Assembly (NCBI GenBank): GCA_002720735.1
Contig: PBJN01000036.1
Span: forward strand, 1-6,539
DNA: 6,539 nucleotides
Direction: 5' to 3'
Origin: Porticoccaceae bacterium
GTDB taxonomy: Bacteria > Pseudomonadota > Gammaproteobacteria > Pseudomonadales > Porticoccaceae
Position 1 is the first letter of the stretch, and each line of letters starts with the position of its first letter. The notes under the pieces were generated by a model. The model saw nothing but the letters and a program-made list of their open reading frames with translations. It ran no database searches and had not been told where the DNA came from. The position numbers and the translations under genes are program-made. This document shows positions 1 to 5,465 of the stretch, in pieces.

Positions 1-1160
1 CTCCCAACAAACTAGTCACACAGGTAGGCTGCGCGAGAAATGTGCAGGAACAAATAGCTTACATAAAATCCAAACCGGAAATTGATGGTCCTAAACGTGT
101 GCTGATTATCGGCGCCTCTGCTGGTTATGGGTTGGCCGCTCGTATTTTTTCAGCGTTTGGAGCAAGCGCCGCCACAATCGGTGTTTTTTTTGAGAAAGCC
201 GGCACTGATAAAAAAACCGCATCTGCCGGTTGGTACAACTCAGCAGAATTTCATCGTCAGGCCACAATCTCGGGTGTTTACGCAAAAAGTATAAACGGTG
301 ATGCATTTTCTAAAGTCATCAAAGAGCGTACTATTGAGGTAATCAAGTCTGATTTAGGGCAAGTTGATCTTGTTGTTTATAGTCTAGCGGCCCCTCGCCG
401 CGAGCATCCGGTTACTGGACTTATTCACCAGTCTGTGTTAAAGCCGATTGGAAAAGACATATGCATGTTAGGGCTTGATGTGCAAAAAGGAAGACTGCAA
501 AAATCTCAAATTTTAGCCGCTAATGACAAAGAAATCAGTGATACGGTTTCCGTAATGGGTGGAGAGGACTGGATGCTTTGGATGCAAGCTCTCCAAGAGG
601 CTAATGTGCTAGCAACTGGAATCAAAACCACTGCTTTCACTTATATTGGAGAAAAAATAACGTGGGACATATACTGGCATGGAACTATCGGTGTGGCAAA
701 AAGAGATCTCGATCTCAAAGCACTTGCCATAAGAAAAAGATTACAAGCTATCGGGGGAGACGCAAGAGTGTCAGTATTAAAAGCTGTTGTCACGCAAGCA
801 AGTGCTGCTATTCCCATAATGCCCCTATACTTATCGATTTTATTCCGTGAAATGAAGCGTAATGGAACGCATGAGGGTTGCATTGAACAGATTTATCGAT
901 TGTTTAAAGAGTGTCTATATAAAGATTCACCAAGAATCGACAATTCGGGGCGGCTTCGAGTAGATAACTTAGAAATGCAGCCTCAAATACAAAATGCGGT
1001 ATCTCGGTCTTGGAGTATAGCCAAAGATGAAAACTTAGACGATTTGGCGGATTTGCCGGGCTACAGAGACGAATTCTTAAAGATATTTGGGTTCAATTTC
1101 AGGGGAGTAGATTATAATAGAAGCGTTGAAATTCAGGTTCCGATAGAAAAATTAATTTAG
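1..1160 (+). CDS. fabV: Trans-2-enoyl-ACP/CoA reductase FabV, 5' end outside the window
   Basis: FabV is a cytosolic NAD(P)H-dependent reductase that saturates the trans-2 double bond of enoyl-ACP in the last step of each fatty acid elongation cycle. In other bacteria it replaces or backs up FabI and is intrinsically tolerant to triclosan. The frame is open from position 3 (385 visible residues). A GTG at 42 gives a 372-residue product, but it is not the true start: codons 24-56 read VGCARNVQEQI, matching the conserved VGCEANVKEQI-type segment near residue 20 of FabV proteins. About 12 residues are missing, for a full length near 398, normal for the family. Seen: nucleotide-binding loop GASAGYG (111-131), AGWYNS, KPIGK, MGGEDW and the family Tyr-x8-Lys active-site motif, Tyr at 672-674 and Lys at 699-701 inside YWHGTIGVAK. 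The C-terminus is complete and intact (FGFNFRGVDY). lpxL follows after 53 nt. Confidence 0.96.
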   Translation, partial: PNKLVTQVGCARNVQEQIAYIKSKPEIDGPKRVLIIGASAGYGLAARIFSAFGASAATIGVFFEKAGTDKKTASAGWYNSAEFHRQATISGVYAKSINGDAFSKVIKERTIEVIKSDLGQVDLVVYSLAAPRREHPVTGLIHQSVLKPIGKDICMLGLDVQKGRLQKSQILAANDKEISDTVSVMGGEDWMLWMQALQEANVLATGIKTTAFTYIGEKITWDIYWHGTIGVAKRDLDLKALAIRKRLQAIGGDARVSVLKAVVTQASAAIPIMPLYLSILFREMKRNGTHEGCIEQIYRLFKECLYKDSPRIDNSGRLRVDNLEMQPQIQNAVSRSWSIAKDENLDDLADLPGYRDEFLKIFGFNFRGVDYNRSVEIQVPIEKLI

Positions 1161-1213
1161 TATTTATCCTCACATTGTAATGAGAACCTCTAGTATAGTA
1201 GATAATTCTTGAC

Positions 1214-2143
1214 ATGAAACTGCAAGCTGAGTCCTTCCCTTGGCATCTCGCACGTCCACGGCACTGGATTCTTTGGATCATGCTCTCGATTTGGTGGATT
1301 GTCACCCAATTACCGTACCCAATTTTGATGTGCCTCGGAAATCTTCTTGGTGCTGTAGCGTTTCGGTTTGATAGCAATCGTAAAAGAATTGCAAAGCGCA
1401 ATATAGATCTTTGCTTTCCTTCTTGGGATGATCTGCGAAAAAAAAAGTTATTACGAGATAATTTCGTCAGTATGGGAAAGGCAGTGTTTGAGATTGGTAT
1501 TGCATGGTGGTGGTCAGAAAAACGATTTGCGAGACTAATAAAATTCGAGGGAACACATCATCTGAATCGAGACGACGGTAAGGGAACAGTTCTCTTAGGC
1601 ATACATTATACAACACTTGAGATCGGCGCTGTTGCGGCTACATCCATATGTAACAAGCTTGATGGTATGTATCGTGCACATAGTAATCCTGTATTTGACT
1701 ATATTCAGGCCAAGGGGCGCATTAGTAAAGCAAACAAAACTACCCGACTATTTGAGCGTCGTGATGTTCGGGCCTGCCTGCGAGGATTAAAAAGCGGGCG
1801 GGCATTATGGTTTGGTCCGGACCAAGATTATGGTCTCGGTAGTGGACTATTTGCTCCGTTTTTTAACATCCCAGCGGCAACAGTCGATACAACTGCAAGA
1901 TTCTCTAGAGGTGGCAATGCTAGGGTAGTTCCATTTTCACACGTACGCATGCCAAACAGCAGTGGATACAAAGTAATTTTTTATCCCCCAATAGAAAATT
2001 TTCCCATCGGTGATGATTTAAAGGACGCCGAGTTGATTAATGGTATTATTGAAAAGCTTATTCTTATCAAACCGGAGCAATACCTTTGGGTGCACCGTAG
2101 GTTTAAAAATCGACCAGAGGGAGAGTCAAATCTCTATTTTTAA
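1214..2143 (+). CDS. lpxL: Lipid A biosynthesis acyltransferase (LpxL/HtrB family)
   Basis: This enzyme transfers an acyl chain (laurate in E. coli) from acyl-ACP onto the Kdo2-lipid IVA intermediate at the cytoplasmic face of the inner membrane, a late step of lipid A synthesis. The product has 309 residues, as in E. coli LpxL (306). A hydrophobic N-terminal anchor lies at about residues 18-37. The catalytic HX4(D/E) motif is His131-YTTL-Glu136 in GIHYTTLEIGA, equivalent to His132/Glu137 of E. coli. Other family blocks seen are NIDLCFP (63-69), FGPDQDYG, where LpxL has YAPDHDYG, and the C-terminal WVHRRFKNRPEG. These blocks favour LpxL over LpxM, but the acyl donor (C12, C14, C16:1) cannot be read from sequence. 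The ATG at 1214 is chosen because the only upstream in-frame codons before TAG at 1199 offer no start. No clear Shine-Dalgarno sequence is present. It may be cotranscribed with fabV (53-nt gap). Confidence 0.95.
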   Translation: MKLQAESFPWHLARPRHWILWIMLSIWWIVTQLPYPILMCLGNLLGAVAFRFDSNRKRIAKRNIDLCFPSWDDLRKKKLLRDNFVSMGKAVFEIGIAWWWSEKRFARLIKFEGTHHLNRDDGKGTVLLGIHYTTLEIGAVAATSICNKLDGMYRAHSNPVFDYIQAKGRISKANKTTRLFERRDVRACLRGLKSGRALWFGPDQDYGLGSGLFAPFFNIPAATVDTTARFSRGGNARVVPFSHVRMPNSSGYKVIFYPPIENFPIGDDLKDAELINGIIEKLILIKPEQYLWVHRRFKNRPEGESNLYF

Positions 2144-2165
2144 TGTGTTTAAGTTCACGTGGTTT

Positions 2166-2171
2166 TATAAT
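2166..2171 (+). promoter_or_regulatory. Possible -10 box upstream of dapA
   Basis: The 99-nt gap between lpxL and dapA contains an exact TATAAT hexamer, which would start transcription about 65 nt before the dapA ATG. The sequence 15-18 nt upstream has no good -35 match, so in this AT-rich DNA the hexamer may be chance or depend on an activator. A weak TAAAG/CTTTA dyad (2171-2186) follows but is too short to be called an operator or terminator. A separate promoter for dapA-bamC-hydrolase would make sense here. Confidence 0.3.
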
Positions 2172-2242
2172 AAAGCGTGGCCTTTAATGTGTAAGGTATA
2201 AGAAGTACGACTAAAATTGCAAAGTAATTTTCGGAGTCTGAG

Positions 2243-3136
2243 ATGATAAGAGGTAGTATCGTTGCGTTAGTCACGCCATTTTGTGGGCAGTCCTGTAAAG
2301 TTGATTGGGAGGCCCTGAAAAATTTAGTTGATTGGCACATTTCGGAGGGAACAAACGCGATCGTAGCGGTCGGCACAACAGGGGAGTCCTCGACTTTAAA
2401 TGTGGCAGAACATCAGAAAATAATTCAATTTGTTGTTTCTGCCTCGGATGGGCGGATCCCGATTATTGCTGGCACGGGAGCTAATTCTACTAACGAAGCT
2501 TTAGAGCTTACAGCTTCGGCAAAGGATGCTGGTGCAGACGCATGCTTGCTCGTGACTCCTTATTACAATAAACCAACGCAGGAAGGATTACACCAACACT
2601 TTAAGATAATAGCAGAAAGCATTGATATTAAACAAATTTTATACAATGTTCCCAGTAGGACAGCGTGTAATATAGATGTAGACACAGTGCTGCGTTTAGC
2701 TAGTTTAAGCCGTGTAGTGGGGATTAAAGAAGCAAGTGGAGATTTGGAAAGGGCAGCAAATATAATAGCAAATAGGCCTCGAGATTTCGCCATATATTCA
2801 GGCGATGATCCTACTGCTAGAAAGCTAATGTTGCTTGGCGGTGACGGTAATATATCGGTTACGGCAAATATAGTGCCGAATTCTATGGCATTGATGTGTG
2901 ATTTTGCGCTTGCTAGAGATGAGGACAGAGCGTATGAAATTGATTCCTCAATGAGAGAGTTGCATGATGCGCTATTTGTTGAGTCGAATCCTATTCCTGT
3001 AAAATGGGCTTTATCAGAAATGGCAATGATTGAAAATAGGCTCCGTCTGCCTCTGACGCCTCTTTCCGATGGATTTCATGAGCGTGTTCAATTGGCTATG
3101 CTACGGGCCAAGATTAAGCAAAAAATATTAACTTAA
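2243..3136 (+). CDS. dapA: 4-hydroxy-tetrahydrodipicolinate synthase
   Basis: DapA condenses pyruvate with L-aspartate-4-semialdehyde in the cytoplasm to give 4-hydroxy-tetrahydrodipicolinate, the first committed step to meso-diaminopimelate (peptidoglycan) and lysine. The product has 297 residues (E. coli 292), a TIM-barrel aldolase of the DapA/NanA family. Active-site residues are visible by alignment from memory: Schiff-base Lys162 in GIKEASGD; proton-relay Thr46 in GTTGES, Tyr134 in YNVPSRT and Tyr108 in TPYYN; substrate-carboxylate Arg139. Of the lysine feedback-site residues of E. coli, Ser48, His56, Asn80, Glu84 and Tyr106 have identical counterparts, but His53 is Val54 and Ala49 is Ser50. 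The start is supported by CGGAG at 2232-2236, 6 nt before the ATG, and by the typical N-terminus GSIVALVTPF. bamC follows after 26 nt, the same order as dapA-bamC (nlpB) in E. coli. The pathway partner dapE lies about 3.2 kb downstream on the other strand. Confidence 0.98.
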   Translation: MIRGSIVALVTPFCGQSCKVDWEALKNLVDWHISEGTNAIVAVGTTGESSTLNVAEHQKIIQFVVSASDGRIPIIAGTGANSTNEALELTASAKDAGADACLLVTPYYNKPTQEGLHQHFKIIAESIDIKQILYNVPSRTACNIDVDTVLRLASLSRVVGIKEASGDLERAANIIANRPRDFAIYSGDDPTARKLMLLGGDGNISVTANIVPNSMALMCDFALARDEDRAYEIDSSMRELHDALFVESNPIPVKWALSEMAMIENRLRLPLTPLSDGFHERVQLAMLRAKIKQKILT

Positions 3137-3162
3137 AAAAAATTTAGAGGTCATTTGTTAGA

Positions 3163-4191
3163 ATGCAAAAAAAAATTAGTATGCTGCTTTTAGCTCCTAT
3201 TTTTTTAGCCTCAGGATGTGAGTGGCTGGGAATCAGAGATCGCTCAAATGATTATTTATTGGAGGAGGAAACCGCTTTAATAACTGTTCCAGATGGGCTT
3301 AAGTATGATTTGACAGAGGATATTTTTATAATTCCCGGCGATGACCAAAATAAATTAATTCCCTTTGATTACGAGGTTCCGCGTCCAAATCCTGCTTCAG
3401 TAAATACCTTTGAACAAGTTGTTAAGATACAAAGTTTTGAGGACAGGCGTTGGATTCTGGTGAATCTCCCTCCCAGTGAAATTTGGCCGCGGGTACGGGG
3501 TCTTCTGAGTAGAAATGGGATTCCAAGCTACAGAGTAGATGCGGCTAAAGGAATGATTGACACGGCTTGGATTAATTTGAAATCGGATGAAGAGAAACTC
3601 CATCGTTTCAGGATTTTCGTTGTGCCAGGTATCGGTGTGAATAGCTCAGAGGTCTCGACCCTTCATGACCAAGAGGAGTTTGGTGCAGACTCTTCGTCTC
3701 CTTGGCCGCTTGCTTCTGACAGTGATGACAGAGGGAAAGAATTTTTGGAATTAGTCGCGAATGACCTTGCTGCTGCCTCAGATTTTTCTCAGGTTTCGCT
3801 TTTAGCTCAGAATATTGGTGGAGAGCCAAAGGTAAATCAGGTGTTTGTTGATGTTGACCAGCCTTATATAGAAATCATGTTGTCATATCAGAGAAGCTGG
3901 GCGTCAGTGAATTATTCGCTTTCCAGAGGAGGATTTTCTGTTTTAGATAAAAATAGGAGCGAGGGATTCTTTCTCGTAGATTTTAAAACAGAGAATTTGG
4001 TGAATGAAGGCTTTTTAAGTAGATGGCTCAATTTCAACTCCAAAGGTTCTAAACCAAGGATCAGTTATAAGGTAACTGTTAAGCAGCTTCATAAGAAGGT
4101 CCACGTATCGATTACAAATTTAGATGGAAGTTATTTAGATATTCCAGATACCACTCGTTTGCTTGCGATTTTACGCAGTAATTTATCCTAA
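3163..4191 (+). CDS. bamC: Outer membrane protein assembly factor BamC (lipoprotein)
   Basis: BamC is a lipoprotein subunit of the BAM complex, which folds and inserts beta-barrel proteins into the outer membrane; it binds BamD through an extended N-terminal segment. The product has 342 residues (E. coli 344). A lipoprotein signal peptide ends in the lipobox LASG-Cys19; the next residue is Glu20, not Asp, consistent with outer-membrane sorting. Residues 31-46, including YLLEEETALITVPDGL, resemble the BamD-binding lasso. A first helix-grip domain covers about 96-165 (ILVNLPPSEIWPRVRGLL, then IDTAWI) and a second about 232-340 (PYIEIMLSYQRSWASVNYSL onward). Both match the BamC pattern, with low overall identity as is usual for this protein. 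AGAGG at 3146-3150 lies 12 nt before the ATG, longer than ideal, but no other in-frame start is available there. Codons 2-5 contain a run of nine A. It is probably cotranscribed with dapA and the following hydrolase gene (16-nt gap). Confidence 0.92.
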   Translation: MQKKISMLLLAPIFLASGCEWLGIRDRSNDYLLEEETALITVPDGLKYDLTEDIFIIPGDDQNKLIPFDYEVPRPNPASVNTFEQVVKIQSFEDRRWILVNLPPSEIWPRVRGLLSRNGIPSYRVDAAKGMIDTAWINLKSDEEKLHRFRIFVVPGIGVNSSEVSTLHDQEEFGADSSSPWPLASDSDDRGKEFLELVANDLAAASDFSQVSLLAQNIGGEPKVNQVFVDVDQPYIEIMLSYQRSWASVNYSLSRGGFSVLDKNRSEGFFLVDFKTENLVNEGFLSRWLNFNSKGSKPRISYKVTVKQLHKKVHVSITNLDGSYLDIPDTTRLLAILRSNLS

Positions 4192-4207
4192 GTTGTAATC
4201 TTTAATT

Positions 4208-4966
4208 ATGAAATTTGCTTCTATCGGAAGTAGTAGTAAGGGAAATTGTACAGTTGTTTCCACTAATTCGACTTCTTTATTAGTTGACTGCGGGTTTTCT
4301 TTAAAGCAAACCACCGATCGATTACAGCGACTCAATATAAAGCCCCAAGACATAGATGCAATACTCGTCACCCATGAACATGATGACCACTGGAGCGGTG
4401 TGCCAGGACTTTGTAAAAAATATAAAATTCCTATATATCTCAGTGCGGGAACTTATCGTGCTGTGTATGATGAATCTTTAGAATTAATAAATATAGTGGA
4501 TACAGAGGTCCCATTTAACGTTGGTGATTTCAGAATTTTGGGCATTACCGTACCCCATGATGCTTTGGAGCCGTTGCAGTATATATTTGAAGCTAACTTT
4601 TTAAGGTTCGGAGTGCTTACAGATCTGGGTCATTTGACGCCAAATATTTTTGAGCACTATGATAGCTTGGATGCACTTCTTTTGGAGGCAAATCATGATG
4701 AGTTAATGCTAGCTCAAGGAATGTATCCCTCTTTTTTGAAGGCTCGTATCTCTGGCGGATGGGGGCATCTAAGTAATGAGCAAGCCATCGATTTCTTGAA
4801 TAAAATTGATCGAACTCGGTTACAACATGTTCTTTTTGGTCATATGAGTGATCGAAATAATTGCCAAGAGGCTTTGAAAAATTTAGTTGAGCAACGGTCT
4901 GGAAATCTCGGAAAGGTGCACTACGCAAATTATGAATATGGCTCTGATTGGATCGAAATTATTTGA
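4208..4966 (+). CDS. Metallo-beta-lactamase-fold hydrolase, YycJ/WalJ-like
   Basis: This is a 252-residue, apparently cytoplasmic protein with the metallo-beta-lactamase fold; no signal peptide is seen. Metal-binding residues are complete: THEHDDH (His56, His58, Asp60, His61), His117 in VPHDA, Asp139 in LTDLGH and His212 in FGHMSDRNN. The N-terminus FASIGSSSKGN and the block GHLSNEQA (186-193) are characteristic of the YycJ/WalJ-like subgroup, whose physiological substrate is not firmly established. A nuclease or phosphodiesterase activity is possible, and no substrate is claimed here. From memory, a homologue sits directly after bamC and before purC in Pseudomonas, so the position is syntenic, but here no purC follows. 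The ATG gives the expected family N-terminus although no clear ribosome binding site precedes it. It is probably the last gene of the dapA-bamC transcript. No convincing terminator is visible after its stop. Confidence 0.88.
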   Translation: MKFASIGSSSKGNCTVVSTNSTSLLVDCGFSLKQTTDRLQRLNIKPQDIDAILVTHEHDDHWSGVPGLCKKYKIPIYLSAGTYRAVYDESLELINIVDTEVPFNVGDFRILGITVPHDALEPLQYIFEANFLRFGVLTDLGHLTPNIFEHYDSLDALLLEANHDELMLAQGMYPSFLKARISGGWGHLSNEQAIDFLNKIDRTRLQHVLFGHMSDRNNCQEALKNLVEQRSGNLGKVHYANYEYGSDWIEII

Positions 4967-5088
4967 GCAAAAATCTTTTTTTGGTCTCGCAAAGACATCT
5001 ATCGATGCCGAGATATCGTTAACATGAAAAAGATATTGTGGCAATAAATTTTTAGGATAATTTGCATTTTTTTATTGATGAGAGTTAT

Positions 5089-5097
5089 TTTTCCACA
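5089..5097 (+). promoter_or_regulatory. DnaA-box-like 9-mer TTTTCCACA
   Basis: This 9-mer differs at one position from the strong DnaA box TTATCCACA and is followed by G, as often seen in origins (CCACAG). On its own it would be weak evidence; its value is that it lies in the same gene-free region and on the same strand as the better boxes at 5266-5286. Confidence 0.3.
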
Positions 5098-5144
5098 GAT
5101 ACTAAAGTTTTCTTATGGATGTTTCACAAAGTTATTATAAGTCC

Positions 5145-5241
5145 TTGATTATTTGTATAAATTCGCTTAAACCATTGATTTATATAAATATTTTAAAGTG
5201 GTTAATAATTAATCAATCTGCTAAAGGTGTTGATTTATATA
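5145..5241 (+). repeat. Three AT-rich direct repeats beginning TTGATT (unwinding-element-like)
   Basis: TTGATTTATATA occurs twice exactly, at 5175-5186 and 5230-5241. A looser third copy, TTGATTATTTGTATA, starts at 5145. Start-to-start distances are 30 and 55 nt. Between the last two copies lies a perfect TTAAT-A-ATTAA palindrome (5202-5212). The copies are nearly pure A+T, resembling in position and composition the 13-mer repeats of a DNA unwinding element next to DnaA boxes, although their sequence is not the E. coli 13-mer. The repeats are seen directly; the role is inferred. Confidence 0.5.
5211..5223 (+). promoter_or_regulatory. IHF-binding-site-like sequence
   Basis: AATCAATCTGCTA matches the IHF consensus WATCAANNNNTTR at all defined positions but one. 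IHF bends DNA at many proteobacterial origins and promoters. In AT-rich DNA such a match is not rare, so it is only supporting evidence for the origin-like reading. Confidence 0.2.
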
Positions 5242-5265
5242 GGTTTGAATGAAATACAAGAGTCT

Positions 5266-5286
5266 TTATCAACAAAGTTATGCACA
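5266..5286 (+). promoter_or_regulatory. Pair of DnaA-box-like 9-mers in tandem
   Basis: TTATCAACA (5266-5274) has one mismatch to TTATCCACA, and TTATGCACA (5278-5286) fits the TTATNCACA consensus exactly. They are in the same orientation and start 12 nt apart, a spacing close to one helical turn that would allow cooperative binding. The linking 10-mer ACAAAGTTAT (5272-5281) also occurs at 5126-5135, where the flanking 9-mers are degenerate, so the pair may have a decayed upstream copy. Confidence 0.4.
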
Positions 5287-5309
5287 GTTAATGTGAGTAA
5301 CTCAGTGCA
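5281..5309. repeat. Imperfect inverted repeat overlapping the best DnaA-like box
   Basis: The outer arms TGCAC (5281-5285) and GTGCA (5305-5309) enclose a perfect inner dyad GAGT-A-ACTC (5295-5303), offset within the loop. No T-run follows, so it is not a terminator. It could be an operator or a small cruciform. It shares the TGCAC of the TTATGCACA box, so occupancy of the two would compete. Confidence 0.35.
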
Positions 5310-5323
5310 CCATTTTGGCGCTT

Positions 5324-5353
5324 TTGACTTTAGAAAAAATTTTATGTGCTAAT
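5324..5353 (+). promoter_or_regulatory. Possible sigma70-type promoter for rsmJ
   Basis: TTGACT (5324-5329, five of six to TTGACA) is separated by 18 nt from GCTAAT (5348-5353, four of six to TATAAT), which is preceded by an extended -10 TGT. Transcription would start near 5360, giving rsmJ a leader of about 100 nt. Because the MBL-fold gene ends about 490 nt upstream, rsmJ should need its own promoter. If this one is right, the GTG at 5346 would lie upstream of the transcript start. Confidence 0.35.
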
Positions 5354-5465
5354 TGAATTATTTATATTTATTGCTCTAGCTGGAGGGTATGTCGCGTTGG
5401 TATGGCGGTCTTTAACAACATTACGTTTTGATAGTCAGAAGGCATCGGTAACGCTATATGGATGA
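5346..5465 (+). CDS. Possible 39-residue single-pass membrane peptide
   Basis: An open frame runs from GTG at 5346 to TGA at 5463-5465 and overlaps the rsmJ ATG (5458) by 8 nt. The product begins VLIELFIFIALAGGYVALVW, a plausible transmembrane helix, followed by a basic and polar tail (RSLTTLRFDSQK), giving an N-out/C-in prediction. I do not recognise a family. For it: a coherent hydrophobic segment with flanking positive charges, and a stop/start overlap compatible with translational coupling to rsmJ. Against it: a GTG start with no good ribosome binding site, no other start between TAG at 5331 and the helix, and a possible rsmJ promoter whose start site would be downstream of the GTG. An open frame of this length can arise by chance. 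Confidence 0.25.
   Translation: MLIELFIFIALAGGYVALVWRSLTTLRFDSQKASVTLYG

Larger units (their letters stand above)
4967..5457. other. AT-rich intergenic region with origin-like features (candidate oriC or DnaA-regulated region)
   Basis: This 491-nt stretch is the longest without a conserved gene and is visibly more AT-rich than its flanks. From left to right it holds TTTTCCACA (5089-5097), three related AT-rich repeats starting with TTGATT (5145, 5175, 5230), an IHF-like 13-mer (5211-5223), a close pair of DnaA-box-like 9-mers (5266-5274 and 5278-5286), a dyad (5281-5309) and a promoter-like sequence (5324-5353). An AT-rich repeat block beside DnaA boxes is the general layout of bacterial origins. 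Against this, only one 9-mer fits TTATNCACA exactly, no GATC is present, no dnaA, mnmG, rpmH or parA is in the window, and the upstream genes point toward the region. It could equally be an AT-rich regulatory leader for rsmJ or the scar of a lost gene. Confidence 0.35.

Noticed and set aside
641..883. Antisense frame of 80 codons inside fabV, and similar antisense frames inside the other genes
   Set aside because: They lie opposite well-supported genes, resemble no known protein and look like shadows of the coding strand.
1175..1206. Promoter for lpxL built from TTGTAA with TATAGT or GATAAT
   Set aside because: The spacings are 13 and 20 nt, both outside the usual range; AT-rich coincidence.
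2171..2186. TAAAG/CTTTA dyad between lpxL and dapA as a terminator
   Set aside because: Five weak pairs with no T-run; it would not terminate transcription.
4984..4996. GTCT-CGCAA-AGAC hairpin after the hydrolase gene as a terminator
   Set aside because: The stem has only four pairs and the T-run lies before it, not after it.
5024..5047. Seven-codon frame MKKILWQ followed by TAA
   Set aside because: No ribosome binding site, no attenuator-like hairpins behind it and no regulated gene close downstream; chance in AT-rich DNA.
5078..5140. Twenty-residue frame from ATG at 5078
   Set aside because: No ribosome binding site, no recognisable features, and it runs through the box-like 9-mers, so chance is the better explanation.
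5249..5296. Fifteen-residue frame MKYKSLYQQSYAQLM
   Set aside because: A weak AGG precedes it, but the frame is tiny and coincides with the DnaA-like boxes; no family or coding signal is visible.
4967..5457. tRNA, riboswitch or CRISPR repeat in the long gap
   Set aside because: No cloverleaf arms, no conserved aptamer-like hairpins and no regularly spaced repeats with unique spacers are visible.
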